Assembly (NCBI GenBank): GCA_030704615.1
Contig: CM060731.1
Span: 91,184,756 to 91,248,755 of the forward strand
DNA length: 64,000 bases
Source: Takakia lepidozioides
Taxonomy: Eukaryota; Streptophyta; Takakiopsida; Takakiales; Takakiaceae
Reading direction: 5' to 3'
Below are positions 1-10,000 of this stretch, piece by piece (within the stretch, counting starts at the first letter, position 1; the number at the start of each line of letters is the position of its first letter). The notes under the pieces are model-generated. The model did no database searches. It worked only from the letters and a program-made list of their open reading frames with translations, and had not been told where the DNA came from. The position numbers were made by a program, and so were the translations under genes.

Positions 1-659
1 ACATAATGGGCTGTAAACAGCAAATCCAGCCCATGATAGAGTGTAGAAATCAAAAGTAAGAGTCTTTAAAAGAAAGTATGTATTCTAGTAAAGCTCATCT
101 AATGAACAATGCTCAACAAGGAAGGGTGGAAGCATAGCCAGAAAGGTCAAAAATATGGAAGCAGATTTGAATCAGCTCCCTGAAGATCAGTTGGAGTCGA
201 CATTGCCTCAATTGCTTGGATTCAATCAACTTCAAGCTTCATAAGTCATGTTAAGTGAGGGCCCTCACCTAGTCCCATCACATGCAATCAAAAAACAATG
301 AAGTTAGTGAAGCTGTGGAAACCCAGGTGAATATCAGGCCTCACGCTTGTTATCGTTGTACAACATGCGTTCAAAAGCAAGAAGAGATCAAAAGCAAAGC
401 AAAGATAGTCCACAACCTTAAGGGTTTGTGGATTCGACATAGCTCCAAGAACTCGGCAATCGACAGCACAAACAAGCCACGGTTTGCTGATTTCTACGAG
501 CATTTTATCAGGTGAAGAGACTTCCTGAAAGTTTAAGAGCGGCACTAGATCTTAATGACCATTGATCGGATCGACAAACAATCATTGCTTAGGGTAGATT
601 GTCCTCCAAGGGAAAAGACAACCTCATTGAGGGAATTGAAGCTCTGTCGCCATTGCTTA
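1..659. other. Left flank of element A, no supported gene
   Basis: Short open frames here (for example 282-515) have no recognisable domain and overlap open frames on the other strand, so I do not call a gene. The stretch around 245-285 reads TTAAGTGAGGGCCCTCACCTAG followed by a CCCATCAC motif. The reverse complement of a similar stretch appears at about 13890-13930 on the other side of element A. Confidence 0.5.
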
Positions 660-669
660 CCCCAAGGGG
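660..669. repeat. Left target-site duplication of element A
   Basis: CCCCAAGGGG lies directly before the terminal AGGTTTGCTATTTC and matches 12108-12117. It is itself a near palindrome, so a chance match is slightly easier than for an ordinary 10-mer. Confidence 0.65.
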
Positions 670-770
670 AGGTTTGCTATTTCATGAGCAGAAACCATGA
701 GCCATGAGCCATGAGCCGCATGAGCGGTGAGCCGAAGTCTAAGACACGCAGATTTCATGAGCGGACTCCT
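670..770 (+). repeat. Left terminal region of element A with ATGAGCC repeats
   Basis: The terminal inverted repeat AGGTTTGCTATTTCATGAGC is followed by several tandem ATGAGC/ATGAGCC units up to about 770. The same terminal sequence opens element B at 58321, which defines the family end independently of element A. Confidence 0.8.
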
Positions 771-1513
771 CCAAATTTGGAAATGCGGCAGATTAAACAA
801 GTATTAAAATAATAGTTTTTTAATTTGACCTTGCCGTTTTTGGAAGTCCCAGATCTTGTAATGCAGCGAAGATATGTCGTCAGTAACAAGTCCGCTCATG
901 GTTTTTTAGATCCGCTCATGGAAATGAGTGACCGTACAACGAGAAATCTAGTATACCACGGCAAAATGACGTCGCATACTGGCCTGTATAGAGTATTCCG
1001 CGGTTTTACATGCCTTAACATTGGAATGAAGTTGACCCTTTTGTCGCGATTGAACCAATAGAGTCTGCACCAATAGAGTCTGCAGTATTTCACAATTCTG
1101 TCATCTTCGGGTATTCGGCGGGAAAGGTTTGCGACTCAACTGGGAAATGCGGTGCCGCATTAGGGCTCGCATGTGCGAAATTTCTAGGCGGTTTGGTGTT
1201 GGCGAAGGCCGCATCTACCAGTACCTACGACGTTACTTGGAAATGCGGCGCCACATTTCCTTGCCGGGGGTCGAATGAGGAAAGCAAAGTTTGGGAGAGC
1301 AGAAAAACAGGAACCCTCCAACACACAAAAATACATGCACGTGGAAACACGAGTGAATGACATAGTATTATCTTAGTTTGAGCAAAACAGGTTACTGGTA
1401 GGCAAGACATAAGTCGGATCTTTCTGTGGCCAGAGTCAGAGCTACTTGCAGCAGTACAGTTCTACTATCCGAAAAGGATGGGCGTACCATTGTGTTGGGA
1501 CCGCAAGCCAAGC
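771..1513. other. Subterminal noncoding region of element A with two palindromes
   Basis: No supported gene. It holds two isolated copies of the element palindrome, AAATGCGGTGCCGCATT near 1143-1160 and AAATGCGGCGCCACATTT near 1241-1259. Open frames at 825-1061 and 1225-1410 show no domain. Confidence 0.5.
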
Positions 1514-4500
1514 TCACTGGTCCCCTGGATCCATATTCAGAAGAGTGTGCACCTCTTGGGGGCTCAGCCCTGGTGCATGTATGAAGTGATGAGTTGTGGA
1601 ATTACACCGGAGTCTCTTTAGGTACACGTAATACAGATGCTTGCAAGGGCAGTATGATGCCCCCTTATTCGCCATGATCTGGAAGTCGGTGCAATTGCAG
1701 GTGGGTAATTCTGAAATGGTGATGGTATACACCTCATTGCGAACAGGTGAGCCTGCCGTGGCCATCTAATACACACGCCCGAAGCCTGCTGGGGGCACTT
1801 CTGTCGAGCTCTGGATTGTACAGTTCATCCGAAGTGCATTCCCCATCCTTGTCTCGTTCACTTTTGAGGGAGGTCGCGGCCTCTTCGGTTTCCCCCAACG
1901 GTGTGTAGGATGCTTAGAGCTGTCGTGTCCCATTGTTCTTGCTCTCACAGGGGTCGGTGGTGGAGGCTGTGGAAGCGGAAATGGTTGTCTGGGGACGTCA
2001 GTGCGCTGCACCATCCGAAATCCTGCGGCGGTAAGGGCGTCGGCCTCAACCTGACTCAGATCACAGCCTGGTTCCACCGGCCACACCGGGGGAGCCTCTG
2101 GCATTGTTTGTATGTCGTACTTGGGCTTTCCATACACGCAAGTCATAATGTCATGCCTGCAGAACCAGAACTGGGTGGTTGCGCCTCCGCAAACTTTGCA
2201 TGGATAAATCTTCCTGTAAAAGTTGGAGCAGGGACAGCCCCATCTGGATTCCTCCTTATCATCTCTAAACAACGTTGTCGTGTATCCACTCAAATTGCGG
2301 AACACCTGCCTCGAAACGACGGCTTTGTGCGAGCAATTCTCCACTGTGACGCAGGCACAGTCGTCTCCACAATGGCTTGGCCATACTGCATAACAGCGGG
2401 CGGAATCTGGGGCAAGCGAGCGGTGGGAATTTCTCGCACGGAATCCCCGCTTGAAGGCGATGGCGATCTGGAATTTCTTGGGCTTCCACTGCTGGAAGAC
2501 ATATTGTGCGGCAACATGACGGGACCTCGAGGTGCTGTCCGAATGTTCTTGTCGGATCTCCAGGAATCCTCTTCGCACCCAGGTTCCTCTTCAATCCTCC
2601 GCCTCACAGGGCGAGTACAGACGTCCCCCTCTAGGTGTTCACCTCTGCGGTGCAGAGGCGTCCCTTTGATCTTCTCTCGCAATGCTGTCGCCCATTTCAA
2701 TGGATTCTTGGACCTCGAAACTGTTCGTACCAACAATTCCTCCCTGTCCGGCCCAAAGCCCCATTGTTTCCCGCTCAGGAACTTGTAGTACGTGGCTTGC
2801 TGCATGATTGTTCTGTCGATGTCCTCTGTTGTGGCCGTCACTACGTCCACCAGATGTGCGGCAGAAGACGCTCGCCAGGAGGAGTGCACTGATTCTGCCA
2901 TATTCGTGTTCGGCATGTCCGTATCGGAATCCAAGCACCGCTCCTACAAGGACACAAACAATGGTGAGGAACCAATGGAAAGGTCCGTAATAGAAAGACA
3001 ATTGCATGAAAATGACAGCATCATACCTCCCGCATGTACTGTCCGAACTGTCGATACCGGAAATGCCACCACCCCAACCAGCTATGCAAGGCTCCCAGAT
3101 TGGTTGTCTCCACTGCACCTGACGTGTTCCACCAAGCCTCGATGATAGCAAACTTAACCTCCGCGCCATCAAATGTGGGTACATCCTTCCACGCCGTACA
3201 AAGGACACGGTGTTCAGCCTGGAATGAGCTAGCAACAAATTTGGTAGTGTAGTGAGATAAACTCTGCATCCAATGGAATCCACGGGATCTCTCTTTCCCC
3301 TCCATTGGAACATTGGGGTCCTCACCGTACACACGCCGCACCGCTGCCCAGTTGGCCTGAGCGTTGTCTGCCATGAATCACATGCGCACCCATAGTCACC
3401 CACTGATGGTTTGTAATTCGCTTGATGTGATCAAACATCACCCAAGCATTCGACAAGTTTCCAGTTGTTATGCGAGTGACCAAGTCGACTCCACTCCCAG
3501 GCCCACACGTCGACATTTTAAAAATGTAACAACGATCGGATTCGCTGCCTTGCCCTGGAAACTTGCTACCTTGGATGTAGTCATATGCAGTCATCCAGGA
3601 TTGAGTGCATGTCCGACCCCCGGCCGAACTCCTGCTTGCAAGATACGATGTGATTCCGCACATTCGGACTACAAACGTGCGAGACGGACTCCAACAGGTC
3701 AAGCATCTCCTCTTCGTTCAAGGGCACTCGGTCTGAACCATCTTCAGACATGATTTTGCCAAGAGCAATCTTGTGGGCTGCCTTCAGCTGAATCTGCTTT
3801 GGTCTGGCTCCGGGGCTCAATTTCACCTCCTCTTTTATGATGTCGTGTGCTTCCTGCACAGCCCCACGCATGTTGCCTCTCGCCAAGGGGTGGCAGTGGA
3901 CCCCAACGTGTATGCAAGCTCTAGTCAAGTCCGGGAGCAAATGGATTACGTAATATTGCTTGGCTCTGCACATGGACATGCACGTCGGTGGTTCTTTGCA
4001 ATGTGCGCATTGAAAGTATCCACATGAGCTTGGCTGGAGACAATGAATGGATGATGCGTTGTGCCAGTCCAATCCGTCTCGTTTCTCTGCCTTCATTTGG
4101 AGAGAAAGTGGAAGGCGGCGGGATTGAGGCACCTCAGCTTCCCCGCATAGAGGACGTATCGTACACGAACACCATCAGCAATTTTCGTGCTACTGGTCTT
4201 CGTCACACACCAGGGGTGTCCGTCATGCTTTCGATCCATGTCTGTTAACATCCGTGAGGCTTTGTTTGACGAAGTAACAAGTGGAAACTTGAAGATGACA
4301 TTACCATCGACTTCGGGAGGCAGATACATTATCTTCTTGACTGGAAATTTGGCATAGTCGAGAGCAGCCAGCTTGGAGCGAGAACCATTGAGGTGATGTT
4401 GCCGTAGGAGCTGCACAATGGACCGTGTTGGAGTTATGCTCGAGGGTACATGCATAGCACCTGCAGAGACGTCCATGTCGGATTTGAACGACCGTGTGGA

Positions 4501-4968
4501 GGACATGGGGACCTCAATGCACTCATCTTCCTCGTCAAAAATGTCGAATACGTCCACACGAGAAGCTATGGAGGGTCTTGACGGTCCAGGTCGGGAATGA
4601 TTATCGTTGCATACCTCTTTGTTGGCAGTGGCCGCCTGTTGGTTTCTCGACTCCTTTGTGGATGGTGTGGGCAGCGACTGATTTGGAAAGGGAATGGGCA
4701 TTCCCATAGCTCGGTACAGGATGGTGTCTGATGGGGGTACGTGCCATTCGATTCCGCAACCTCCGTCGTTACCTAGCACGACAATGGTCTCGTCAACCTG
4801 TCCAGGAACATCCTTCCTTTCTTCTTCCAAATAAACTGTGCCCAGTTTGAGCTTGAATTTGGAACAAAGGTAAGTTTCAGTCACTCTGCAAAGTCCTCCC
4901 TCGTTTGGGATCCAGGCTCTTCCAAGTTGCGGAGGACAACAAACTATAGCGTAGGAATTCGGAGCCAT
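1514..4968 (-). pseudogene. MULE-type transposase, copy A (broken)
   Basis: Start chosen at the Met at 4968, because the MAPNS...CCPP...CRV opening matches copy B at 60852. Order: N-terminal domain with a YLEEERKD block; a Cys/His segment (DGVRVRY, RC...P, CAHC, ACIHVG.HCH, about 4250-3850) resembling the WRKY-GCM1 finger of MULE transposases; a DDE-like core with MADNAQANW near 3370-3350; an intron at 3026-2944 with GT and AG ends; then DMPNTNMAES; and a C-terminal SWIM finger (CNC...CPCKH) at about 1690-1640. Damage relative to copy B: a stop at 4093-4095, frameshifts near 4030 and 3595, a deletion of about 45 codons between VTMGAHV and MADNAQ, another frame change near 2590, and an in-frame TAG at 1766-1768 just before the SWIM part. 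DNA strand transfer is the family role. This copy cannot make an intact enzyme. Confidence 0.8.
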
Positions 4969-5360
4969 TGAAGACCACACGAAGTTGGCAAGTGCGAGGT
5001 TCAGTATAGCGACAGACCAAGGCTCACCGGCACCATCTAAGTGGATCTGCGGAGTCCATCGACGATTGGAAGTTGCACATTGATGTGGAAAGTATTGTTT
5101 CAAGCTACATGCATGAAGGTGGGAGGTGTGATTCCTATCCAGTAAGTATGACAATGATGGCCGATTCGGCGACGAAATAACATCTCCTGACAGTTTCTCC
5201 TAAGGGTGGATCAACCAGTATTCGCGGTGCAGACATGAACGTTCGCACTGACAAGTGCCAGGACTGTTAGTTAAAACGGTTAGACAACCAAGTTGTGCTC
5301 ATTAAGACAGGCCGCATTGCGTTGTTTCGGAACAATGCAACCCATTGCACATGGCTGAAT
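4969..5360. promoter_or_regulatory. Upstream region of transposase A, leading into the palindrome array
   Basis: This stretch lies between the transposase start and the first array palindrome. The transposase reading frame is open further upstream, to 5154, but the extra sequence is not matched in copy B. I see no distinct promoter motif. Confidence 0.35.
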
Positions 5361-6665
5361 GGGAATGCGGTCCCGCATCTCAGTTCGACATCATCCTCTC
5401 GTTGACTGTTATCGGGAATGCGGCACCGCATTTTCGTCAACAGGGAAACCAAAATACTGGTGCAACGGAAATGCGGTACCACATTTCAGTCCACTGTAAA
5501 AGCAGGCCCATGGTGGAACGGAAATGCGGTATCGCATTTAGGTCCAACGGGACTAGGAACACACGGTAGAAAATAATTGCGACAATGCATTTGACTATGA
5601 CACTTTGGATAGGCAGGAACGGAAATGCGGTGCCGAATTTCCGTCCGGTCTCTTTCAATGGAATCCAGTGGACGGAAATGAGGTTCCGCATTTCCGTCCG
5701 GTGTGCTACTTTCGATTGCTGTTGGACGGAAATACGGCGCCGCATTTCCGTTTTGCATCTTAGTCATGCACCAGTGTGACGGAAATGCGGCACCGCATTT
5801 CCGTCCGGGGGGGAACCTTTATACTCTCCAGAACGGAAATGCGGTGCCGCATTTCCATCCAACAAGTACGGTATGTGACAGTGGAACGGAAATGCGGTAC
5901 CGCATTTCCATTCTGACTGAAAATCGTGAACCACCGGAACTGAAATGTGGCACCGCATTTCCGTCCGAGTCGCACCTTCCGACATTCCAGAACGGAAATG
6001 CGGCGCCGGATTTCCCTTTTGTATCTCAGGCATGGAGTTGTGGGACGGAAATGCGGCACCGCATTTCCGTCCGGGTGAGACCTTCATACTCTCCAGAACG
6101 GAAATGCGGCACGGCATTTCCGTTCAACAACTAAGGTATGTGAAGGTGGAACGGAAATGCGGTACCGGTCGCATTTCCGTTCTGATTGAAAATCATGAAC
6201 CACGGGAACTGAAATGCGGCACCGCATTTCCGTCCGGGTCGCACCTTCCGACATTCCAGAACGGAAATGCGGCGCCGCATTTCCGTTTTGTATCTGTGGC
6301 ATGGAGCTGTGGGACGGAAATGCGGCACCGCATTTCCGTCCGGGGGAGACCTTCATACTCTCCAGAACGGAATTGCGGTACCGCATTTCTGTTCTGACTG
6401 AAAATCGTGAACCACCGGAACTGAAATGCGGCACCGCATTTCCGTCCGAGTCGCACCTTCCGACATTCCAGAATGGAAATGCGGCGCCGCATTTCCCTTT
6501 TGTATCTCAGGCATGGAGCTGTGGGACGGAAATGCGTTGCTGCATTTCCGTTCAACAACTAAGGTATGTGAAGATGGAACGGAAATGCGGTGCCGCAATT
6601 TCGTCCAACAAGTACGGTATGTGTAGCTTCGAGATGGTACTTAACGGAAATGCGGCGCCGCATTT
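5361..6665. repeat. 53-bp-phased palindrome array of element A
   Basis: About 24 copies of AAATGCGGYRCCGCATTT, each usually flanked by GG and CC. Measured at the central GGYRCC, successive positions are 5736, 5789, 5843, 5896, 5949, 6002, 6055, 6108, 6161, 6218, 6271, 6324, 6377, 6430, 6483, 6536 and 6589: steps of 53 (once 54, once 57 after a four-base insertion). Earlier copies are less regular. Spacers form a higher-order unit containing GTCGCACCTTCCGACATTCC and GAGACCTTCATACTCTCC. Open frames here are by-products of the repeat. It fills the gap between divergent genes and likely acts in cis for transcription, protein binding or transposition. Confidence 0.9.
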
Positions 6666-7016
6666 GCATTTTCACTCTAACTCATCAGACACTGGGACGG
6701 AAATGCCATGATATGTGAACACGTGGACTAACGGAATTGCGGCACATGTCTGCACTCTATCTGACTGAAGTGGCAGGAGGCGGCGCGGCCTGACCGTTGG
6801 TTAATGATGTTACTTTTTCGGACGGCAGGCGTACCCTTGACGATTCGAATTTCGTAATGATGCATAGTCCACGAGGAGACACTTTCATCCAAGCCTTTCG
6901 AACCAAAGTGGTATATCACCGTTGTTTCATCTTCTTTTGTCGTGTCTACTCAGTCACCCCTCTCGCGCCCTTTCCATCTGCACTCTTCACCCCTTTTCTC
7001 TGTCTCTGTTCTTCTT
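6666..7016 (+). promoter_or_regulatory. Probable promoter and leader of the ParB-methyltransferase gene
   Basis: After the array comes a short unique region, then a strongly pyrimidine-rich tract at about 6925-7015 (CTCTCGCGCCCTTTCC, CCCCTTTTCTCTGTCTC) typical of plant core promoters and leaders. It ends at the first plausible ATG (7017). No clear TATA box was seen. Confidence 0.45.
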
Positions 7017-10000
7017 ATGCTCGAACCTGAGAGGGAGGGAGTTCGTGCACCAGAGAAGAGACATCGTCGCAAGCTCCGAAAATTGTACTTCGGACGTAAG
7101 CCAATGCCGAAGGGGAAGAAGCAGATGCGTCTACAGGAGGAGATTGCCATCTCGCAGCAGCAGGCCACGCAAGCAACCCAGCCACCAGTGAGAGCTCTGT
7201 GCTATCGGGATGCGCGCAGCTGATCGAGCACCGAAACCCTCCTCATTTTTCTTCTGCAATTCTTAGACTGTATGCTAGGAGACTTGAATACAGAAGATGT
7301 TTGCATGCCTAACCGGAAAGGTGGACGTGCTGGAGGGATCGCAGGAATCCGAAGAGCCGCAGGAAGAGTCCGTGGAGCTAGCTGCAGCGATCCACGCCCA
7401 CCCAGCCGATCCACGAGCACGGGTCTTCCTGCCGGGCCTAGCCCTGTGCGTTTCAAGGACGCGGCTTCGAAGGGCAAGTCTTTGCAATTCAAAGCCCCAG
7501 AGAGCGACTCGCGTTCGAAGGTCATGGAGAATCGCCAGCAGGGGTCGGGCCCTTCTCCAACAAAGACGAAGAAGAAGCAGCCCGTCCTTCAACTAGTTTA
7601 TGAACCGGACCAAGCCGTTTCCCCTCCACCCACGCAAACGAAGCAGAAAGGTACAGGGCAGATACAATTGCAGCAGACACCTTCACCTGCAAGAATGAGG
7701 AAGCACAAGGCAATCAGGGGGAGGACGGAGCAGTCTCCCGCAAAACCGATTCCACGAGCTGAAGCCCAACTCCTGCTTGATTTCCAGCCTGGTGATGTTG
7801 GGGTCGTCTCTGCTGCAGCGAAGGCAATGGGATCGACCGATTTCGTCGATCTGTTACCGGAGGAGGGTGCTGCCGCTCAACGTTCGCAACAAGACCTGAC
7901 CACCGTTGCGGAAGATCTTCATAATACTGCAGGCCCGGAGGAGGCCTCTGCAATGGCAGAATTGCCCGCAAAGATTCCCCAGAGTGCAGCTCCAGTTGGG
8001 GATGTTCTAGCTACTCAGCCCCTACCGCCACCTACAGAAATGTCTCCGGAGGAATTCCAAAGTGCAGCGGATACAATGTTGGAGGAGACACACAGTAGCA
8101 TTGGCAGAGTTCTGGGCAACAGGGTTTGAATCCCACTCTGTCGCATGGTCTCCCTTCCCATCATCAGGCAGACACTTCCCGAAGATGTGGATAAGCTCAA
8201 GTTTGCATTTCGAGAAGGGTACCGTCTAGGTTCGCCAGTCTTCTACGTTTCCAATGAAAATGAGGACGGCGAAACTCGTGGACCCACTGCGGATGAATTG
8301 TCAACATGGGATACCCACTGGCACACTCGCAACGACAAATTCGAGGCAACGCTGAAGGGTGATCCAGACTTCGGCCATATGTCGGGTAAAATGTTCTTTG
8401 TGTGGGACGGGAATCACCGACTTCTTGCCTGGTGGGAGTACATCAAGCAGAACCATGCCAAGCACATTGGCTGGCATTACATGGTGGAGTGTGTCATCCT
8501 CAAGGTGAAGGCGGCAGACTCCTCCCTGCTCAAGAATGCCATGGCGGACCTCAACTCGTATGATACTTATACCCTCCCAAGCACGTTCGAAATGCGGTGC
8601 CGCATTTCGGTTTCCAATCTGTTTTATTTCCGTGCTTCCGTGGATTGAACTGGAGAGTGTGATTTGCAGGGTCACTGAAAAAGCGTACGTGCATACCCAC
8701 ATGGCACATATGTTATACAGGGTGAGGAAAATTGGTCTCACTGATCCGCACATGTTTGCGGAAATGCTGGAGCCCGAGCTCATTCAGAAAGCCGTGGCAA
8801 AAACTGACCGGACATGGTATCGTCTCACTATGGATGGAATGGTGGAGGTGATATACGAAGTAAGTCGTCCTCCCATTTCCCACTGCTCATCCTTTCCCAA
8901 TTTTCAGTAATCTTTCCACATGAATCGAATGTAACGCTTATGCATGTTTTTGTTGGCAGTCAAACATCAAGCTGGATTCTTCATGGAAAATGAGGGGCAG
9001 GTCAAAACGTTGCAGTCATTGACTGAGCACTTGAAGGAAGCCGGGGTCAAGTCGAGAACGAAATACAAGTCAAAGCTTGTGAAGCTGGTGGCAATTGCAG
9101 ATCCGGCACTTGGAAAGGACTTCATCCCCGAGATTGCAAAACACTATTCTCGGGCCATGCAGCAGACCATGCAGTTGGAGAAACTGCATCACCTCTCAAC
9201 GACATGTGTTGAGGCAAAAGAGAAGGTGAGGTTTCAATGCACTGAAGTTCCTTCCTAGCAATAGCCACTCTTCTTCCTGCTCCGGACGTTGGATCGGACA
9301 CGGTGGCTGTCGATCTGGAATGCATCGGAGAGTATAAGGACAATGTGGTCTTTTCCACTCGAAGTTTCCGACCCTGCAGTGGATGTGTGGCTCAACCGCA
9401 TGACTTGGTGGTTCCAGGTAATTCAAGGTACTTCCCCATATTTGCTTTTCTGAAATGAATTCCCTAAACTGCTACGTGACAATGCATGTGGGAATCGCAG
9501 GTAATGACGAATGCGAAGGAACAAGTCGTAATGCATACAAATTTGTTCGGCTTGTACGTCAAATGGGATGGAACACAGACATTGGAAGACTACGTGACAC
9601 ATTTCAGATGTGCGCACAAGGACAACCTCTTCGCTAGGGAGCTACAGACAGCAAGAAGGAGCGTGGAGTTTACACATCAGGAGGGAGCGGGAAAAGCTGC
9701 AATGCGAATTGTTTACAGGTGAAGCCCAGCTGCCCTTGTATGCAAAGCCTGGTTATGGGGTTTGTTTGGGAAATGCGGCACCGCATTCGCATTTTATGTT
9801 TTCGGTTGCACTCTGCACATACATGAAGACCATGGAGGGTCTGAAGGGCAGAGCACTGAAGAAGGCGGCTGCCGAAGAGCCTTCCGACACCCCTGGGTTT
9901 CTGAAGATGGTCTCGTTCTTTGAGAGGGTGTGTGCAGACAAGGATTGTAGGAGGGGCGGAAATGCCACCGAGTGGTCTTGCGATATGATCATCTTGGATA

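Noticed and set aside
1901-2788. 295-codon plus-strand open frame
   Set aside because: It is antisense to the transposase C-terminal region and has no domain.
1514-4968. KDZ (Kyakuja-Dileera-Zisupton) transposase
   Set aside because: The C-terminal SWIM finger, the WRKY-GCM1-like Cys/His segment and a 9-10 bp target duplication fit MULE better; KDZ elements are expected to give 8-bp duplications. A profile search could overturn this.
5361-6665. CRISPR-like array: regular short repeats with spacers of about 27 bp
   Set aside because: Repeats are perfect palindromes with sequence variants, spacers themselves repeat in a higher-order unit, and the context is a plant transposon with no cas genes.
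5345-6711. Many overlapping long open frames on both strands with ERKCGTAFPF-type repeats
   Set aside because: They come from the palindrome period and occur in all frames, so they are repeat by-products, not proteins.
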